Positions 38,546 to 43,865 of a stretch of DNA of 64,000 bases are shown here, in pieces. This stretch comes from Phoronis australis (Eukaryota; Phoronida; Phoronidae), in contig NMRA01000156.1 of assembly GCA_002633005.1 (NCBI GenBank), positions 244,894 through 308,893 on the forward strand, in the 5' to 3' direction. A program made the position numbers and the translations under genes. Below the pieces are notes generated by a model. It was given only the letters and a program-made list of their open reading frames with translations. It had not been told where the DNA came from and did no database searches. Numbering within the stretch: position 1 is the stretch's first letter; each line of letters opens with the position of its first letter.

Positions 38546-41500
38546 CGTGTGAGCATCTGCCCTAGAAACGTGTGATCAAACTGACACGTACAAGCGGGAG
38601 TGAATGAGCCCGTTAATTTAGACACGGGTTTTATTGGATCCTCAACTTGTTCTTAGAAGATAAAAAACTCCAGCTAAGAGGCAGACGACCACAAACAGGA
38701 GTTTTATCACATTCCTGCACATCCATGACCACCGTTCAAGTATTAAAACTATAAGACTGGTGCTTTTCGACATTTTTTGGTTCTGGAATATTTCAAAGTT
38801 GGCGCCTTAATCACCGATGAAAATCAGTTCTAAGCAATTGCATAGTTACATTTTAACACATTTTTTAGAATTGTTATAAAATGTCATTGTGGTGTACTGC
38901 GTCTAGACGAAAAGTTTCACTGTGATCACTTAAACTTTCTACGATATCTTCTTTTGAGTTAGTCTTCTGAAATATCAAAAGAACTAGATTCAAGTAGAGC
39001 TACAGTACGAGATGCAAGTAATTGGACAAGATGCCGTTTTCCACTCATGACGGTTAATTCTATTAACGGTAATAGGCGGATACGTAATGTGCCCGCAATT
39101 GAGAATCAGTTTTCTTCACCGAATAGTGAGCATCAAACCACTTCTCATTATGTGAGCACGTTATATCCGACTATTGCCATGTTAACAGCAAATCGACTGG
39201 TAATAACTATTAGGGCGCGGAAATTCGAATTGCAAAATGGCTGAGCTATGTCCCGTTAATTCCCCTTCATTCTCAGTCATCAGGGGAGACTACTCTGACA
39301 AGGAATTTAGCTTCTGCTCAGCCATCATGACAGGGAATTCTGGGTCATTTTGTTTGAATACTTTTGGCGTGCACTGTATGTAACACCAGAGAGGATAACG
39401 TGAAAAGCCGTGAACAGGAGTGAAGACCATTTCATTGTTGCAAGTGAAAGTTTGAACGAAAACTGGGCCTGTTTCATAAAAAATGACTCATAAAAATGAC
39501 TCATGGTGATTGTTTGAAACTTTGTATCACACTCCCGCTTCGCCAAAAGTTTATTGCAATGTACTTGCTAGCATACCACAGCAGTATTCTATGCAAATTA
39601 TCTGACTACTTATTAAAACGATACCAAACCTGGTTTTGGCCTATTAAACAGATACTAAAAACGACTTTTCTATCCAGTTCTCTGAAGCAAAATAATGCTC
39701 TGTAACCCTCGACAACTGTCACAAGTTTGGAGGAAAATTTGAAAACTCATTTCAAAGTCTGCTAAACGGGCAAGCATGACCTAGGACACTCTTAGTGAAT
39801 TACAAGGCAAATTTGGGAAAGACAATCCGAGGACCATCATGTCCAATCTATGACATAGGGAGTATGAGTTTTTAAGTCTATTCCTGCCTTTAAGTTGGAA
39901 GATTGATGTCAATGACGCATTAGAAGGTGACAGAACGAGGATTGGTGGAAATCATCAAAACAGAGTTAAGTATCCTAGATTCCTTTTGTTTAAATTGTCA
40001 TGTCACTTTCCCACCAATTCCTCCGTTTTAGGAATTTCAGTCAGTGGAAAAGGCTACGGGACTTAAAACTCAAAATAAGTGGATTAAACTGTGGAGTTAC
40101 ACAATTCTCCTACAATGAGAAAGGCGGGAGTAATTGTTAGGGGACGCCAAATGTAACACACACATCCAATCAATAGCACGAATCAACTATACCACCTGGT
40201 GGTAAATCCCTAGAACTAGTAATAACTCCCAGGTCATTACCAGTGAGGAGAAAGGTAAGAAGAGTTTTGATGGAGTTGCCATACACTGAAGTATTGCTAA
40301 TGAGAAAGCGACAACGGACTAAGTACTTTCCAGAATTGGGATTAATATCAAAAGAAGTTGTGACTCGCTAAGAAAAAGAAAAACTCTTCAGTTCAGTATA
40401 CAATATCGACAACTGCATTCGGTCAAATTTTCCGACAAAAATAATTTAAGTGAATTACTTTTAGCCAACTGTAAATTTTGCCCACTTGCAGCAATGCAGT
40501 AAGCCTCTGAAAAAAACAATAAAACAACCACTTTACAATTCATTTTTGTCCTAACATGTTTTTACAGTATTTGCTTCCTGTTGAGGTTGTGCTCTCAAGA
40601 GGATCGAAAACTATAGTAGTGCATGCATTGTACTTTTCTGACTCAAACAAAAAGTGCTTACCTAGCATTCGCAGGTACTGGGCCTTCTTATCAGCTCGAT
40701 CATACGATATACCACCTCGCCTCTGAAAGAGAGCAAAACGGACAAGTTAGAAGATATGCTAAAAAAATCTCACTAACAGCAAGCATCTAGTGACGCTGTG
40801 AATGTCAATAATCAATTTCACGGTGTAGGTCACGAAAGATTGACATATGTTGATAACCTCACAAAACCTCACACATTCACACCTTGTGGGATTTTTCCTG
40901 TCATTTTTTCATTTATTCGCCAAATTTAGTCTTTTAATAACTGTAACTGTAGCTACAGATAGAAAGCTTTAGTAAATATAATTAGCCGGAATTAGTAAGA
41001 CTAATTTATGCAGTCATCTTGACAAGTACAACCATAGCAATAAGGCGGTATTCTGCAGCTGGGTTCAACAACCAAGCAAATGAGATTTTCTTTGAATACT
41101 TGTGTTAGCCATGGTGCGGGTTGGCAATTGACAAGATTAATCAGGGAGAATAAGGAACCACACACTTGCACTAGGTGTCACTAGTGAAGCAAGGGACCTC
41201 CCATAGAAATGCCTCCACTTAGGTAACAGCGCGGGTCCCTTGTCACACACGCACCCACGCACGCACCCACGCACGCACCCACCCACGCACGCACCCAACC
41301 ACGCACCCACCCACACCCACACCCACACACACACACACCTGAGCTGATAAACTACTATCTGCTCTCAATCCGTTCAGGTGTCACAAAGAGCTACCTTTAC
41401 TAATAGGGTGACTTAGTGAATATGTAGTCACCCGGATACTGCAACAGGCACTGACTTCCAAAACCTAAGGATTCGGAACTTGGTGCGCCATCACCGCACT

Positions 41501-42649
41501 GGAGTAGTCTGAGATAGGGTGACACTGTCACTTCTCTGTTGAAATTATGAGGGAAAAACGGGAAAATCACCCTTCAACACCATTTTACTAAAACGCAGTT
41601 ATCAGACGGGGTGAATTTTTTCGTGACGTGAAGCAGTATTTTTCGTGTTTATCAACATGAATTGTCATTTAAAGCTCAACGTGGACGAGATTTTGTATCT
41701 TCTTTGTTGAAGAACCAATGGCAACCATAACTTAATCAGGATTATCGGAAACTGGATTGTTGGTAAATTACAGGTAATTTTTGTTCACTTTATTTGCAAA
41801 TGCAATTACCCAAGGTAAGATTTTGAATTCACTTAGGCCACATTGTGTTTCACAAAGTTTCTACCTGCAACTGCGCATTGGTAAGCACTTATCTAGACAG
41901 ATTACGCATCAAGTTTTCACCAATTCAAGTATTGAAATGGATTACTTTTTAGTCAAGGTATTTAAATGCGTGGCTTTCTCACAACTTGCAGGAATTGAAA
42001 TGGGTCTACTTTTTAATTTCATCTGAGGCACTCGTACTAATACTTTCTCAAAGAAACTCCCTTAGGTCAAACCCAGGAGGGATAGCCAACCTTTTTGTGC
42101 AGCTCAAAATGTTGTATGTAGATTGGGGCACCGGTAACCGAAGTACATATGTCGAATGCTGAAAACACAACCTTGGGAGTTCGCCAAAAACATGCACACT
42201 TCTACTTGACCTATTGCAAGCTCCGCCCCTAGCGAAATGTCGACAAACAAACAATAGCTTTAACCCGGCAACGAGTTGTTTGTCGGGTAAAATGGCGGCC
42301 TGGAAACGGTCTATCAAGAATGTTGCGTTCTGATCCTTCAGTTAAGTCGTCACTCAAAATCCTGGCGATAAGTCAATTTCCAGTTGACTCACTTAACACT
42401 GGCAGAGTAATCAAACTTCCAACATTTAAATTATAAGTGTAATGTTGATAATTTGGGAGAGGTGTTAACCAGAACAAACACAGCTCTAGAATATTGCCAA
42501 ATGCTGACATAGTTATTGAGCAATCTGGTATTCATAAGACTTCCTATTATTTGGAAGTTGTTATGCAACTATAAAGGTAAACAGCTTACCTTGTGGATTA
42601 TCAAAGTGTTTAGCTGTTTCATGAGAAGTACTTGCATATCACCAACCAT
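9586..42649 (-). CDS. PDE7: cAMP-specific 3',5'-cyclic phosphodiesterase, PDE7 family (whole gene, 14 exons)
   Basis: Hydrolyses cAMP to 5'-AMP in the cytosol, damping PKA signalling. Join on the minus strand: 42649-42590, 40722-40662, 36267-36163, 32749-32610, 23158-23095, 21956-21861, 20838-20741, 18560-18429, 17767-17676, 16110-16029, 15709-15647, 14472-14376, 12654-12574, 10511-9586. Every intron is GT-AG, phases agree throughout, and the sum is 698 codons plus stop. The catalytic core (about residues 140-435) has the proton-donor His188 in YHNAVH, metal ligands His192, His228, Asp229 (HDLDH) and Asp338 (KCADISNP), and the purine-selective Gln389 (VQAGFM). Ligand spacings of 37, 109 and 51 residues equal those I recall for human PDE7A. 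Residues 21-26 are RRGGIS. The tail after about 435 is much longer than in human PDE7 and has PKA consensus sites. It lies tail-to-tail with an MTFR-like gene. The first exon is tentative. A splice donor overlaps the stop, so the true C-terminus may differ. Confidence 0.93.
10512..12573 (-). other. PDE7 last recognised intron
   Basis: About 2.06 kb between exons 13 and 14. Its first ~500 bases in transcript order are the 51-bp minisatellite. The rest is unremarkable AT-rich sequence with no exon recognised. Confidence 0.7.
12078..12545. repeat. 51-bp minisatellite, about nine units
   Basis: CAGTCAGTC cores recur at 12129, 12180, 12231, 12282, 12334, 12385, 12436, 12487 and 12537, a spacing of 50-52 bases. 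Each unit carries a TTTTGACCATTACAA-type segment and an ACACCCCACAGACCAGT segment. Because 51 is a multiple of three, some frames stay open by chance; these are not genes. The array sits in a PDE7 intron beside the exon 13 donor. Confidence 0.9.
12574..12654 (-). CDS. PDE7: PDE7 exon 13 (purine-selective Gln)
   Basis: Acceptor CTTGTCTCCCCAG, donor CAGGCAG|GTTGGT, phase 1 in and out. Encodes [20 protein letters not shown] then VAKVQA. Gln389 in VQAGFM is the invariant base-contacting Gln. The junction after VQA-G is the point where mammalian PDE7A transcripts are known to vary at the C-terminus. A 51-bp minisatellite ends about 30 bp from this donor. Confidence 0.94.
14094..14335 (-). repeat. 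Dispersed repeat (AGAGGATTTCCTCTT family), copy 2
   Basis: Inverted relative of the sequence at 5075-5310, with the same AGAGGAAATCCTCTTAAAAG terminus and GACAAAAAGAGGAAAATTTT at the other end. It lies inside the PDE7 exon 12/13 intron. Confidence 0.6.
14376..14472 (-). CDS. PDE7: PDE7 exon 12 (KCADISNP metal site)
   Basis: Acceptor TTGTGTTGTAG, donor CAACAGG|GTAACA (phase 0 in, 1 out). Encodes [20 protein letters not shown] then [12 protein letters not shown]. Asp338 in CAD is the last metal ligand. WSERVCEEF is near-identical to vertebrate PDE7B. Confidence 0.96.
15273..15444. other. Assembly gap (172 Ns)
   Basis: A run of N from 15273 to 15444 in the PDE7 intron between exons 11 and 12. 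No PDE7 coding sequence appears to be missing, since exons 11 and 12 join in phase and match the family without a gap. Confidence 0.99.
15500..15562 (-). repeat. Fragment of a dispersed repeat ending GGGGCAGATCCAGGATTTTG
   Basis: Directly beside the N gap; on the minus strand it reads GGGGCAGATCCAGGATTTTG, then a G-run and GTGCCAGGG. A related GGGGTGGATCCAGGGG / TTGGATCTGCCC pair lies at 23194-23315. The G-run and repetitive nature may explain the assembly gap. Confidence 0.5.
15647..15709 (-). CDS. PDE7: PDE7 exon 11
   Basis: A 63-base phase-0 exon with acceptor CTATTTTCAG and donor CTCCAG|GTAGGT. Encodes [20 protein letters not shown] plus Q; HRHFVLQ is the PDE7 (D/H)RH.(M/V)LQ segment. 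Confidence 0.93.
16029..16110 (-). CDS. PDE7: PDE7 exon 10
   Basis: Acceptor TTTGTTTCTAG, donor TTCAAA|GTAAGA (phase 2 in, 0 out). Encodes [20 protein letters not shown] then EFYTRFK, aligned with LILATDISRQNEYLSLF of PDE7. Confidence 0.95.
16902..17059. repeat. 12-bp satellite with 48-bp higher-order structure
   Basis: About 13 units of AATGACANNTAC. The variable bases cycle in fours (TCT, CGT, CAT, TCT), giving a 48-bp higher-order unit repeated nearly three times. It lies in the PDE7 intron between exons 9 and 10. Confidence 0.9.
17543..17675 (-). repeat. Tandem duplicates of the exon 9 3' end with decoy splice donors
   Basis: Just downstream of the exon 9 donor, the coding string CTGACTAGGCAAGAGTG|GTAAGT recurs at 17615-17645 with one mismatch in about 30 bases, and again, more diverged, at 17543-17570 with donor GTG|GTGAGT. 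Each copy is preceded by an acceptor-like CCCAG, so each forms a 33-nt segment between AG and GT (17621-17653 and 17547-17579). A further donor-like CCTGG|GTAAGTG lies between them. Confidence 0.85.
17676..17767 (-). CDS. PDE7: PDE7 exon 9 in the 14-exon join (LENHH)
   Basis: Acceptor GTTGTAG, donor AAGAGTG|GTAAGT (phase 0 in, 2 out). Encodes [14 protein letters not shown] then [16 protein letters not shown], matching [25 protein letters not shown] of PDE7. Its last ~25 bases plus the donor are duplicated twice in the following intron (17543-17653), giving alternative donors and a possible 33-nt in-frame mini-exon. An unspliced read would stop at once (TGG-TAA). Findings call it exon 9. Confidence 0.95.
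17780..18200. repeat. Tandem modules of a 'TGGCCATTAGG ... AAATTTCATGAAAAT' repeat
   Basis: GGCCATTAG-type starts recur near 17792, 17920 and 18170, with AAATTTCATGAAAAT at about 17858 and ATTTTCACCATGATCC at 18113. The same module occurs at 33980-34180. It is a dispersed, partly tandem family of unknown class, in the PDE7 exon 8/9 intron. Confidence 0.45.
18429..18560 (-). CDS. PDE7: PDE7 exon 8 (HDLDHPG metal site)
   Basis: Acceptor TTTACTCCAG, phase 0 in and out, donor TATGAT|GTAGGT (T at -1, somewhat weak). Encodes [19 protein letters not shown] then [18 protein letters not shown]. It carries the signature metal ligands His228 and Asp229 (HDLDH). Confidence 0.97.
19366..19784. mobile_element. 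Tc1/mariner-type MITE, copy with nested insertion
   Basis: Ends read TACAGTAAGCCAAAA and TTACTTACGTCTGGTACTGTA, the same inverted termini as the elements at 53862 and 54556. It is interrupted by the element at 19505-19651. No transposase is encoded. Confidence 0.6.
19505..19651. mobile_element. Nested hairpin element with GCGACC/AGCTCGC motifs (hAT-like MITE)
   Basis: Begins NTGTTGAGAAG and ends GTCGAGCCCTG, with internal inverted AGCTCGCATT and GGTCGCATTTTGCGAC motifs. GTAAGC flanks it at 19499-19504 and 19652-19657, a probable target duplication (8 bp is usual for hAT elements; one base is N). Related sequence lies at 60025-60625. Confidence 0.55.
20741..20838 (-). CDS. PDE7: PDE7 exon 7 (HNxxH catalytic motif)
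   Basis: Acceptor TTTGTTTCAG, donor AAGTTG|GTAAGT (phase 1 in, 0 out). Encodes [19 protein letters not shown] then [12 protein letters not shown], near-identical to vertebrate PDE7. It holds the catalytic proton donor (first His of HNAVH, residue 188) and the first metal-binding His (192). Confidence 0.97.
21290..21690. repeat. ~60-bp minisatellite merging into a (CTG)n tract
   Basis: Three or more units each contain ACTAG(T/A)CAACCTCAAGTTA, a CTGCTG-rich block and TTGCCACT-like text. The array ends in about 12 CTG units at 21636-21673. It lies within 200 bp of the donor of PDE7 exon 6. Confidence 0.75.
21861..21956 (-). CDS. PDE7: PDE7 exon 6
   Basis: Acceptor CATTGCAG, donor TGCATAA|GTAAGT, phase 1 in and out. 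Encodes [20 protein letters not shown] then [11 protein letters not shown], the helical segment aligned with LFHMYGLIEYFHLDMMKLRRF of PDE7. It lies next to a CTG-rich minisatellite in the downstream intron. Confidence 0.9.
22263..23030. mobile_element. Foldback element with THAP-domain sequence in both arms
   Basis: Long imperfect inverted repeats (about 22263-22515 and 22726-23030) begin TTAA(A/T)GGCGAA(A/G)GCAACC. Both arms contain an ATG followed by RCC-(V/C)-GCTHYR, the start of a THAP zinc finger (C-x-x-x-C type). In the left arm this continues [15 protein letters not shown], the THAP Phe-Pro and Trp positions. The right arm carries about 67 extra bases. THAP domains occur in P-element-type transposases and THAP proteins. 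No complete protein is encoded, so this is a non-autonomous relic. TTAA at both ends may be a target duplication. It lies in the PDE7 exon 5/6 intron. Confidence 0.75.
23095..23158 (-). CDS. PDE7: PDE7 exon 5
   Basis: Acceptor ATTTTTCAG, donor ACCAATG|GTAAGT (phase 0 in, 1 out). Encodes [21 protein letters not shown], matching the PDE7 pattern ML..VG.W.FDIF.FD.LTNG that opens the catalytic domain. Confidence 0.92.
23190..23320. repeat. Short dispersed repeat (GGGGTGGATCCAGGGG)
   Basis: CACCAGGGGTGGATCCAGGG with a partly duplicated AGATCCAGGGG, and TTGGATCTGCCC at the other end. It resembles the fragment beside the N gap at 15500. It starts just upstream, in transcript order, of PDE7 exon 5. 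Confidence 0.45.
25743..26192. mobile_element. ~450-bp imperfect palindrome (foldback MITE)
   Basis: The left arm (from 25743, with CCCATATCTCATGGG at 25812) is the inverted, diverged copy of the right arm (ending near 26192, with CCCATGAGATATGGGC at 26114). The arms meet near 25967 with almost no spacer. Matching blocks include TGACCAGCTGGAACC / GGTTCCAGCTAGTCA. No coding capacity. Confidence 0.75.
31503..31715 (+). repeat. Dispersed repeat family, copy a (GATATGGTGGACAGGTGAAA)
   Basis: Shares an ordered string of motifs with 46995-47220 and 60690-60900: GGTGGACA(G/A)GTGAAATTTC, then TTTTCAACA, then GGTAAAATTTTGA, then CCTCTGAAAAA-like, then ATTTTTGTCC. Diverged pieces lie at 40455-40560, 47985-48135 and 61118-61170. 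Class unknown. Confidence 0.55.
32610..32749 (-). CDS. PDE7: PDE7 exon 4
   Basis: Acceptor TTTTCCCAG (phase 1 in), donor GCACAG|GTAAGT (phase 0 out). Encodes [19 protein letters not shown] then a basic linker and [20 protein letters not shown] and the acidic DDQY-A segment correspond to RRLLSFQR and DDDYNGQA in vertebrate PDE7. Confidence 0.82.
33975..34190. repeat. Copy of the 'AAATGGCCATTAGATGGCAC' module
   Basis: Contains AAATGGCCATTAGATGGCAC, CCAAATTTCATGAAAATAAG and a second CATTAGGTGGCAC 120-130 bp on, the modular arrangement seen at 17780-18200. In PDE7 intron 3/4. Confidence 0.5.
34591..36102. mobile_element. ~1.5-kb non-autonomous DNA transposon with short TIRs
   Basis: Left end ACTGTATTTGCCGTAATAAC and right end GTTATTACGGCAAATACGGT are inverted matches with one mismatch. 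Both subterminal regions continue with AAGCGCCCCCC-type text, also inverted. ACT flanks both sides (34588-34590 and 36103-36105), a possible 3-bp target duplication as in PIF/Harbinger-type elements. No transposase was recognised inside. It sits about 60 bp from the donor of PDE7 exon 3. Confidence 0.7.
36163..36267 (-). CDS. PDE7: PDE7 exon 3
   Basis: Acceptor CATTGCAG and donor ATACGAG|GTGAGT. Starts and ends in phase 1. Encodes [16 protein letters not shown] then a Thr/Ser/Ala-containing linker ending [12 protein letters not shown] aligns with the GDVRVRSR motif of PDE7. The N-terminal regulatory linker is diverged, as expected for this region. Confidence 0.88.
36268..40661 (-). other. PDE7 intron between exons 2 and 3
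   Basis: About 4.4 kb with a (GT)n tract at 38473-38552 and no other recognised feature. Open stretches near 36700 and 37154 resemble no family I know. Confidence 0.6.
38473..38552. repeat. (GT)n microsatellite with GCGT interruptions
   Basis: A TG/GT dinucleotide tract of about 80 bp interrupted by GCATGCATGCGT and ending GTGCGTGCGTGTGAG. It can adopt Z-DNA in principle. Inside PDE7 intron 2/3. Confidence 0.95.
40662..40722 (-). CDS. PDE7: PDE7 exon 2 (RRGGIS motif)
   Basis: Acceptor CTCTCTTTCAG, phase 0, donor ATGCTAG|GTAAGC, phase 1. Encodes [20 protein letters not shown], matching the PDE7A segment [20 protein letters not shown]. RRGAI in mammalian PDE7A is a PKA pseudosubstrate-like motif; here Gly replaces Ala at the phosphoacceptor position. 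Confidence 0.9.
41237..41338. repeat. CACC/CACG microsatellite ending in (CA)n
   Basis: A tract of ACGCACCC(A/C)-type units passing into CACACCCACACCC and then pure CA. It lies in the first PDE7 intron if the tentative first exon is correct. Confidence 0.95.
42590..42649 (-). CDS. PDE7: PDE7 exon 1, tentative N-terminal exon
   Basis: Encodes a 20-residue hydrophobic start ([20 protein letters not shown]) ending at donor CACAAG|GTAAGC in phase 0, the phase the next exon requires. The human PDE7A2 isoform, from memory, also begins with a 20-residue hydrophobic peptide ending in Lys immediately before RRGAISYD, which is the same junction. The context around the ATG is weak (T at -3, G at +4). 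Later in-frame ATGs encode MQVLL and MKQLN. An acceptor-like CCACAG at 42674-42679 means it could instead be an internal exon (42590-42673). Alternative first exons elsewhere are likely in this family. Confidence 0.4.
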
Positions 42650-43577
42650 CAAGTTAACAAGAACATAGGTAAACTGTGGCAAATAAAGACTAGTCGCATC
42701 GTCAAGATTTGCTCAAAAAAGATATTTTGGCGCAAAAGACTGTCCAGACATGAATTGAACTAGAGCCACTCGACAGCAGGTTAACATTAGTCCATCCTTT
42801 TCAAAGTAGTGAAGTATGGTAAATATGGTAAATATCAGCTGTGCTGTAGCGCACCTTAGGGCAATTATTTCAGGGGTTCCCCTTGTTTTGAAAACCAGTT
42901 GGATGCCTGTTATTCAGTGGAGAAAACTGGTTCTCAAAATGCAAGATGGTGTAAGTGACTGTTGCCCATCTTATTTCAAACAGGACTGATTTCCAGTACG
43001 CTATCCCAGAACACGGTGAATTTCTCAGATTACCCGAAGGCCTCAATTTTGAGGATAAATATCCGCCACATTCCCGTCTGAAAAAATCTCAAAACCATGC
43101 CAAATTTCTCTCAACAAGATAGAAAACTGTCTTTGAACCAGTACTCTCCACAACCTATTTCAACTAATCACTGCGCCGAGTTTAAATTTTGCTGTGACGA
43201 GATTGGCTTCAATCTTGCGATGAGTTTGAAGATCTATACAGTGAGTTGGAAATAGTGGGAGATTAGCCATTTCTTAAGCCAATTAGGACAGCTTGGACTT
43301 AATCAATGCATTTATTCCAAGACTTAACATTCAAACTCTCCATAGTATGGACATGAACTTTCGAACACGGACGTGTATTTTCGTTTTAGAGAATACCACT
43401 TGAACTATAAAAATCCACGTCTTTAGAGGCTTCTAGAAACAGCAACAGTCCGAACTCACTCCCAACACTCAGATGAGGGTGAAATTTTTCTCAATAAAAC
43501 ATACGAATGGTGACAGAATTACGTTGTTAGAAGGCTAATGTATTTTTCACAGAAGTCAAGGGGAGAATCAACAATCG

Positions 43578-43865
43578 GTTGGACTTCGAAACCACTTGCC
43601 CCGGGACTTCAAAACCAGTCAGTTGTACTGAAAAACCAAATGGCCTCACCCAAGAAACTAGTTGGGTAGACCCAGAGCACCGGCCAACTCATTTTAGGTA
43701 CAGCCAACCAGTTTTTTGGGTGCCGCCGTCTGGTTGTGAGGAACCCAACATTGTGTTTTGAGGTCTGACCACCAAGTTAGAACACCGGCCATTGGGTTTT
43801 GCAGTGCAGCCAGCTGGTTCGGAAGTCCGAGCAAGTGGTTCTGAAGTCCGACCAATTGTTGATTC
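43578..43865. repeat. Degenerate ~20-bp minisatellite (AAGTCCGACCAAGTGGTTCTG)
   Basis: The right part shows GGAAGTCCGAGCAAGTGGTT followed by CTGAAGTCCGACCAATTG. The left part carries decayed CCAACCAGTTTTTTGGGT and AAACCACTTGCC-like units. It looks like an old 18-22 bp tandem array with substantial decay. Confidence 0.5.

Noticed and set aside
42048-42317. 89-codon minus-strand frame as a PDE7 or separate exon
   Set aside because: It lies between the tentative first exon and exon 2 but has no PDE7 similarity or suitable donor/acceptor pair.
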